From: Peptoniphilaceae bacterium AM52-5BH
GTDB lineage: Bacteria > Bacillota > Clostridia > Tissierellales > Peptoniphilaceae
Direction: 5' to 3'
NCBI GenBank assembly: GCA_027669155.1
Contig: JAQEDR010000012.1
Location: 1 to 64,000, forward strand
Length of the DNA stretch: 64,000 nucleotides
The translations under genes were made by a program, and so were the position numbers. The notes below the pieces were generated by a model. That model had not been told where the DNA came from and ran no database searches. It saw only the letters and a program-made list of their open reading frames with translations. Positions 59,741 to 64,000 of the stretch are shown here, piece after piece. Within the stretch, counting starts at the first letter, position 1. Each line of letters begins with the position of its first letter.

Positions 59741-60250
59741 TTACTCTGCAATAGCTGGTGTTGTTGGTTCTGGTCTTTGTCCAAGTTCAGAATCTAGGAT
59801 ATAAACTGAGTGCCAGTCATCTCCAACTCTTTCAAGTCTTGTAACAAGCTTGTTGAATGTTTCTTCTTCTTCAACTTGCTCGTCTATATACCATTGGATA
59901 AAGCTTCTAACTCTTTCATCAACGCCGTTTGCTTCTTTTGCGATGTTTGTGATTCTTCTTGTAACTTCTTTTTCATGCTCTAAGGCAGATTTCATTACGT
60001 CAAGAACAGAATCATATTCTGCTTTTGGTTCTGGAATTGCTTTATAAACTGGTTTGTAGCCAACTGATTGGAGGAAGTTTTTCATTCCTTCTCCGTGATT
60101 AATTTCTTCTGTTACTTGTTGATCCATCCAAGTTGTGAATCCTTCAAGGTCTAAATCATCAGTATATGCAGCCATAGCCTTATAAATGTAAGCTGACTCA
60201 AATTCAAAGTTCATTTGTTCATTGATTAAATCTAAAATTTTCTTATCCAT
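59741..60250 (-). CDS. ftnA: ferritin
   Basis: The 169-residue non-haem ferritin stores iron. Ferroxidase residues are seen in NFEFESAYIYKAM (Glu 17), EEINHGEGMKNF (Glu/His near 50-53) and QWYIDEQVEEEETF. The C-terminal tail (QRPEPTTPAIAE) is longer than usual. The ATG shares a base with the upstream stop (TAATG), so it is coupled to the unknown 60250-60552 gene. Confidence 0.94.
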   Translation of the reverse strand: MDKKILDLINEQMNFEFESAYIYKAMAAYTDDLDLEGFTTWMDQQVTEEINHGEGMKNFLQSVGYKPVYKAIPEPKAEYDSVLDVMKSALEHEKEVTRRITNIAKEANGVDERVRSFIQWYIDEQVEEEETFNKLVTRLERVGDDWHSVYILDSELGQRPEPTTPAIAE

Positions 60251-60552
60251 TATTTTAATTCTCCTTCTTCGATGTAATTGTCATATAGGGTGTAAACCCC
60301 ATATATGTACATACCCTTTTTTATAATTATATCTATCACTTCATTGATAGATCTTGGGAGGATATCTACTGTGAAAGAGTGATCCTTGATAGTAAATCTC
60401 TTTGATTTGATGATTTTTTTCTCCATTAAATCATTAAAAATACCCACAGCAATAGACCTCTCGAAGCTTTTATCCAAGTCGAAAGTTACAGGATACACTT
60501 CGTCTGCCTTATCTTTATCTAGTATTTTCTTAATAAGCATCAAATCTTTCAT
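60250..60552 (-). CDS. hypothetical protein upstream of ferritin
   Basis: The 100-residue protein has no recognised motif, no cysteines and one Met-Tyr-rich C-terminal segment. It has AGGAGAGG as RBS and is the first gene of a three-gene unit with ferritin and an epimerase. A winged-helix-like alternation of helices (about 30-65) is possible but unproven, so an iron-regulatory role is only a guess. Confidence 0.55.
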   Translation of the reverse strand: MKDLMLIKKILDKDKADEVYPVTFDLDKSFERSIAVGIFNDLMEKKIIKSKRFTIKDHSFTVDILPRSINEVIDIIIKKGMYIYGVYTLYDNYIEEGELK

Positions 60553-60684
60553 AATCCTCTCCTATAAGAATATTACCCAATAATCAAAAAATCTAACTGA
60601 TATTAGAAAATATCTTCAAAAAGAGAATATAGGCTGTTATATATAGAAACTATAATTCTACAGGGCTTTGAAATATTGATTATC

Positions 60685-61317
60685 CTATTTTAAGTTCCTA
60701 TGCTTTTCTTCCATTTCCTTATAGGAGAAGATACAGCCGCAGTAGTCTTGTCTGTAAAGTTCGTATTTGTTTGAAAGCTCTATGGATTTCTTGTAGCCAT
60801 TTTTCTTCTTAAAGTCTGAATATAGGTATTTTACCCCATACTCATCCTCCAAACTTTCTCCTATCTCGTTAAGCCACTGGCTGTTTTTGTAGGGAGAAAT
60901 CGAAAGGGTAGTCGAAAAAAAATCGTAAGCCTTTTCTTTGGCAAACTTCGCCGTCTCTTCTAGCCTTAACCTATAGCACTTATAGCAAGCTTCTCCCCCT
61001 TCGTGATCATTTTTTCTAAGCTTTGCAATCTCAGCAAAGTCAGCTATATCATTTGGTGGAAATATTATTTGAGATTCTATGCCAATAGCTTCTTTTAATT
61101 CTCTTAGGGTATCTACCCTTTTTTCTAGCTCGCTTGTAGGATAGATCATAGGATTATAATAGAAAAGATCGATCTCAAAATCATCATATATCCTCTCTAT
61201 AACAGCAGTAGAACATGGCGCACAGCAAACCTGCATCAAAAGCCTTGGTCTTAGCCCCTTTTTCCTATTTTCTTTTATAATCTCTTCCATCTTGAGATTG
61301 TAATTAATCTTTTGCAT
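60685..61317 (-). CDS. queH: epoxyqueuosine reductase QueH
   Basis: The 210-residue member of the DUF208 family completes queuosine synthesis in tRNA by reducing epoxyqueuosine, replacing cobalamin-dependent QueG. The Cys pairs are present: VCCAPC (about 28-33), ACYKCYRLRLE (about 117-127) and YCGCIFSYKEM near the end, fitting an Fe-S plus metal site. It lies alone between rpsI and the ferritin operon. Confidence 0.92.
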   Translation of the reverse strand: MQKINYNLKMEEIIKENRKKGLRPRLLMQVCCAPCSTAVIERIYDDFEIDLFYYNPMIYPTSELEKRVDTLRELKEAIGIESQIIFPPNDIADFAEIAKLRKNDHEGGEACYKCYRLRLEETAKFAKEKAYDFFSTTLSISPYKNSQWLNEIGESLEDEYGVKYLYSDFKKKNGYKKSIELSNKYELYRQDYCGCIFSYKEMEEKHRNLK

Positions 61318-61340
61318 ATTTATCTCCTTTAGATAATTTT

Positions 61341-61375
61341 GCTAAAAAATAAACCGCAAGTCGTAACCTGCGGTT
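61341..61375 (-). terminator. terminator after rpsI
   Basis: AACCGCA (61352-61358) with TGCGGTT (61369-61375), followed on the minus strand by ATTTTTTAG. Confidence 0.85.
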
Positions 61376-61387
61376 GTAATTGTTTGA

Positions 61388-61777
61388 TTATCTCTTTGAG
61401 AATTGAGATGATTTTCTTGCCTTTTTGAAACCAGGTTTCTTTCTTTCTTTTTTACGAGAATCTCTTGTTAAGAATCCTGCTCTCTTAAGGGCTTGTCTAT
61501 AGTCAGGGTTAGCAATTAGTAGTGCTCTTGCGATAGCGTGTCTGATTGCTCCTGCTTGTCCTGTATATCCTCCACCATTAACATTGATTTTGATATCGTA
61601 GTTGTTTAGGTTCTCTGTTAATTCAAGTGGTGATTTTGCTATTACTTTTAGTGTTTCATAGTTGAAGTAATCATCTAGGTTTCTTCCATTAACAAGGATT
61701 TGTCCGTTACCAGAAACCATAGTACATCTAGCTACAGATGTCTTTCTTCTTCCTGTTGATTGAATTATATCTGCCAT
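61388..61777 (-). CDS. rpsI: 30S ribosomal protein S9
   Basis: The 129-residue S9 has [15 protein letters not shown] and the basic C-terminal tail ending [12 protein letters not shown], which reaches the P-site tRNA. It lies 11 bp after rplM, the usual pair. Confidence 0.98.
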   Translation of the reverse strand: MADIIQSTGRRKTSVARCTMVSGNGQILVNGRNLDDYFNYETLKVIAKSPLELTENLNNYDIKINVNGGGYTGQAGAIRHAIARALLIANPDYRQALKRAGFLTRDSRKKERKKPGFKKARKSSQFSKR

Positions 61778-61788
61778 CTAAGCCCTCC

Positions 61789-62229
61789 TTAATTTAATTC
61801 CAAAACTTCAGGCATTTGGGATTCATGTCCGTGTTCGCTACCAGCGTAAACTCTAAGCTTCTTAGCCATAGCACGACCAAGCTTGTTGTGTGGAAGCATG
61901 CCCTCGATTGCGTGTGTTACGATAAATTCAGGTTTTTTAGCTTTCATATCCTTGAATTTAGTAATCTTTTGTCCACCGCTGTATCCTGAGTATCTTTGGT
62001 ATTCTTTTTGGTCTTCTTTGTTACCAGTAAGAACGACTTTGTCAGCATTGATTACAATAACATAATCTCCAGTATCGTAGTGTGGAGTAAATGTTGCTTT
62101 GTTCTTTCCTCTTAAGATTGCTGCAACTTGGCTAGCTAGTCTACCTAGAACCATTCCTTCTGCATCAACGACATACCATTTTCTGTCGATTTGATCAGGA
62201 GTTGCAGTCCATGTTTTTTGATATTTCAT
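61789..62229 (-). CDS. rplM: 50S ribosomal protein L13
   Basis: The 146-residue protein has [24 protein letters not shown] at the start and [20 protein letters not shown] near the end. ATG 62229 has AGGAGG 6 nt upstream; the extension to 62271 ([14 protein letters not shown]) would translate the leader and is rejected. Confidence 0.97.
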   Translation of the reverse strand: MKYQKTWTATPDQIDRKWYVVDAEGMVLGRLASQVAAILRGKNKATFTPHYDTGDYVIVINADKVVLTGNKEDQKEYQRYSGYSGGQKITKFKDMKAKKPEFIVTHAIEGMLPHNKLGRAMAKKLRVYAGSEHGHESQMPEVLELN

Positions 62230-62412
62230 AAAATTCCTCCTATAAATTTTTCGCCTACTATATTTAGACACCGCTTCTAGTAGGTGGCGGCTTTACTCGT
62301 CCTGACATTTGTTTATAATCGCATTCAGGATTTGCGATTTCAATCGAAAAGCTTCATAAAAGAAACCTTAAGTTGACTCATATATGATACTATATAGGAT
62401 GATTTTTGTCAA
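62230..62412 (-). ncRNA. rplM promoter and probable L13 leader
   Basis: TTGACA (62407-62412), 17-bp spacer and TATCAT (62384-62389) precede a 150-nt untranslated leader. It can form an AATCGCA/TGCGATT stem (62314-62340 region) and a GCCGCC-to-GGTG hairpin near 62262-62291, close to the RBS. Firmicutes rplM-rpsI operons carry an L13-binding leader here; I infer the same but did not match a consensus. Confidence 0.6.
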
Positions 62413-62420
62413 TCAATTAT

Positions 62421-63578
62421 TTACCTTTTTTGGAAAACTTTCCTCAAGATTATAGTAACAATTATAGTCAAAATCACAGAAATTATAGAAGCTCCAAGTA
62501 CTATATCAACCTTCAATAAAATCCTGTAAATAATAAATCCTACTATCCAACTTGCGATATTTATCCTAAAGTCGCTCTTCGTGCTTTCTTCCTTGAAGAA
62601 GAAGTCTCCTATTTGAACAGCTATCATAGGGGCAAATACTGAGCCTATGAGATAGAGGAAGTTTGTAATATCATCCATAGGAAAAACTATAGCCAAAATG
62701 ATACCAACTACGCTTACGATTATAGAAACCTTCTTACCATCCACATCTTCCTTGATTGCTTCAAAGGAAATTCCTGCAGAATATGCGTCTAGGAAAGTCG
62801 TCGTTACAGTCGAAAGAATAATAATGATTATTGACAAAACTCCAATTCCTGAATAAGAAAATATTGCAGATAAGGTAGATTCACCAGTAGCGATTGCCCC
62901 TGTTAGACCAATAATATACATCCACAAGGATACAAGGGAATAGATTCCTACCGAAATCCAAGTCGCCTTCGCTGGCTTTTCAGCCTTTGATGTGTAATCA
63001 GATATTAAAGGAAGCCAACTCATAGGCATGGCTATGGCAAGCTCTACTGCTCCTCCAAATGATAAGGCCTCAGGACTTGCTTTTGTTATCAAGTTTGTAG
63101 TAAAAGCCTTTCTCGACATCAAAATCGTTAGGACAAAGAGGGCTATCATTGAAACTGTATTTATCTTGCCTAGATTAGTAATCCCTACTGCAATCCAGAT
63201 TATTATAAGAATTCCAATAAGAAGAGCCCAAATATTATTTCCTCTTCCGAAAAGCTCCCCAGAAGAAATTGCCCCATCGTAAATCATGATTGCAGTCCAA
63301 CCTACTAGTTGGAGGAAGTTTAGGATTGCAAAAAATATCCCTCCGACCTTGCCAAAACTTAGCTTTGTCGTCTCCATCGCAGCAAGACCAGTCCTTGCAC
63401 CAATTATCCCCGACAAGCCCATTAGGATAAAACCTCCTATGTGGCCTATAATAATAGCAAGGATTGCACTTTTAAAATCCATTGAGGCATAATAAGTTCC
63501 TGTCAAAATCTCTGCTATTGAAACACCTGCCCCAAACCAAATTAACCCATTTTCGTATATACTTGTTTTCTTTTCCAT
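62421..63578 (-). CDS. cytX: NCS1-family hydroxymethylpyrimidine transporter CytX
   Basis: The 385-residue transporter of the cytosine/purine NCS1 type has about 12 membrane segments. WFGAGVSIAEILTGTY opens it, and PMSWLPLISDYTSKA lies mid-protein. It starts 6 bp after thiD, which strongly supports the thiamine-precursor CytX over cytosine permease. Confidence 0.85.
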   Translation of the reverse strand: MEKKTSIYENGLIWFGAGVSIAEILTGTYYASMDFKSAILAIIIGHIGGFILMGLSGIIGARTGLAAMETTKLSFGKVGGIFFAILNFLQLVGWTAIMIYDGAISSGELFGRGNNIWALLIGILIIIWIAVGITNLGKINTVSMIALFVLTILMSRKAFTTNLITKASPEALSFGGAVELAIAMPMSWLPLISDYTSKAEKPAKATWISVGIYSLVSLWMYIIGLTGAIATGESTLSAIFSYSGIGVLSIIIIILSTVTTTFLDAYSAGISFEAIKEDVDGKKVSIIVSVVGIILAIVFPMDDITNFLYLIGSVFAPMIAVQIGDFFFKEESTKSDFRINIASWIVGFIIYRILLKVDIVLGASIISVILTIIVTIILRKVFQKR

Positions 63579-63584
63579 AAATTC

Positions 63585-64000
63585 CTACTTCTTGTATTCA
63601 TCCTTAATATCAAAGGCGTGATTCATTGGTCCTGATCCTTTTCCTAAATTTAGACCATCTTTGAGGCAGCCTTCCAAATATTTTTTCGCTTTTCTTATAG
63701 CTTCTTCTAGCCCATATCCCTTGGCAAGATTTGCGGCAATAGCAGAAGAAAGTGTGCATCCTGTTCCATGAGTATTAGGATTTTCAATTCTTTCTCCCTT
63801 AATCCAAAGCCCAGAACCATTTTCATAAAGATAGTCATTGGCATCATTTATCCTATGACCGCCCTTAAGGAGGACATTAACCCCATATTCTTCATAGATT
63901 TTCTCTGCTGCCTTCTCCATATCAGCCTCATCCTTAATCTTAAGAGAAGAAATCAATTCTGCCTCTGGGATATTCGGTGTGATTAGTAAGGCAAGTGGGA
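63585..64000 (-). CDS. thiD: phosphomethylpyrimidine kinase ThiD, 5' end beyond window
   Basis: Only the C-terminal part is present; the frame is open through the right edge (LLITPNIPEAELISSL...). VLLKGGHR, the ribokinase-fold NTHGTGCTLSSAIAANLA (base Asp replaced by Cys context as in ThiD) and GPMNHAF are typical. It phosphorylates HMP and HMP-P for thiamine synthesis. A TTG at 63956 could mimic a start but the family sequence continues upstream, so the gene is partial. A TPP riboswitch may lie outside the window. Confidence 0.9.
   Translation of the reverse strand, partial: PLALLITPNIPEAELISSLKIKDEADMEKAAEKIYEEYGVNVLLKGGHRINDANDYLYENGSGLWIKGERIENPNTHGTGCTLSSAIAANLAKGYGLEEAIRKAKKYLEGCLKDGLNLGKGSGPMNHAFDIKDEYKK

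Noticed and set aside
1..64000. Prophage, transposon or CRISPR content
   Set aside because: No integrase, transposase, phage structural gene, cas gene or regularly spaced repeat array was seen.

Overview
The window looks like chromosome of a low-GC, strictly fermentative Gram-positive anaerobe. AT-rich DNA, AGGAGG ribosome-binding sites, TTGACA/TATAAT promoters with 17-bp spacers, a T-box, r-protein leaders, MutS2, a class B sortase, a complete crotonyl-CoA/butyrate gene set and a monomeric [FeFe]-hydrogenase all fit a Clostridia/Tissierellia member. A Peptoniphilaceae genus such as Anaerococcus is my best guess (inference, not shown). I saw no phage, transposase or CRISPR array. Most genes lie on the minus strand.

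Layout. 1-340: two tandem strong promoters firing leftward out of the window, probably for an rRNA or other stable-RNA operon. 383-14600: housekeeping block: TPR protein, membrane protein, argS, mutS2, U32 protein, zapA, pheT, pheS with a T-box leader, a SpoU-type methyltransferase, and rplT-rpmI-infC with an attenuator leader and a non-ATG infC start. 14640-18241: MarR-DegV pair with a perfect palindrome upstream, a degenerate metallo-hydrolase, ybaK and an unknown gene. 18506-26065: butyrate pathway, transcribed bcd, etfB, etfA, crt, hbd, thl, then but; a Rex-like operator sits on the bcd promoter. 26588-29067: divergent lactate dehydrogenase-type flavoprotein plus LrgA/LrgB-like membrane proteins. 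29177-33363: MerR regulator, superoxide reductase, hisS, a DUF6873-like protein, and tRNA-Cys, tRNA-Gly and tRNA-Phe around a GC-richer repeat patch. 33528-40320: MarR-controlled heterodimeric ABC exporter and a divergent MoxR ATPase/von Willebrand A pair. 40410-43967: murJ, [FeFe]-hydrogenase and a small Cys-motif partner. 44033-50406: complete pst-phoU-phoPR operon with a PhoP-box-like array; its PstS appears circularly permuted. 50547-55522: KDG-kinase/TRAP transporter/LacI cluster whose large permease gene has an in-frame stop. 55813-64000: 8-oxoguanine glycosylase, sortase B, glutaredoxin, HAD phosphatase, aldose epimerase, ferritin, queH, rpsI-rplM, and cytX-thiD (thiD cut by the right edge).

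How it fits together. Lactate oxidised by the 26588 enzyme gives pyruvate and hence acetyl-CoA, which the 18506-26065 operon condenses and reduces to butyryl-CoA; But swaps CoA with acetate to release butyrate. Bcd-Etf bifurcation would make reduced ferredoxin that the hydrogenase could vent as H2. Superoxide reductase, ferritin, glutaredoxin and Ogg form a modest oxygen-damage kit. The most unusual items are the permuted PstS, the lactate dehydrogenase-LrgAB cassette opposite the butyrate operon, the nonsense-interrupted TRAP permease, and the MoxR/vWA pair of unknown target.
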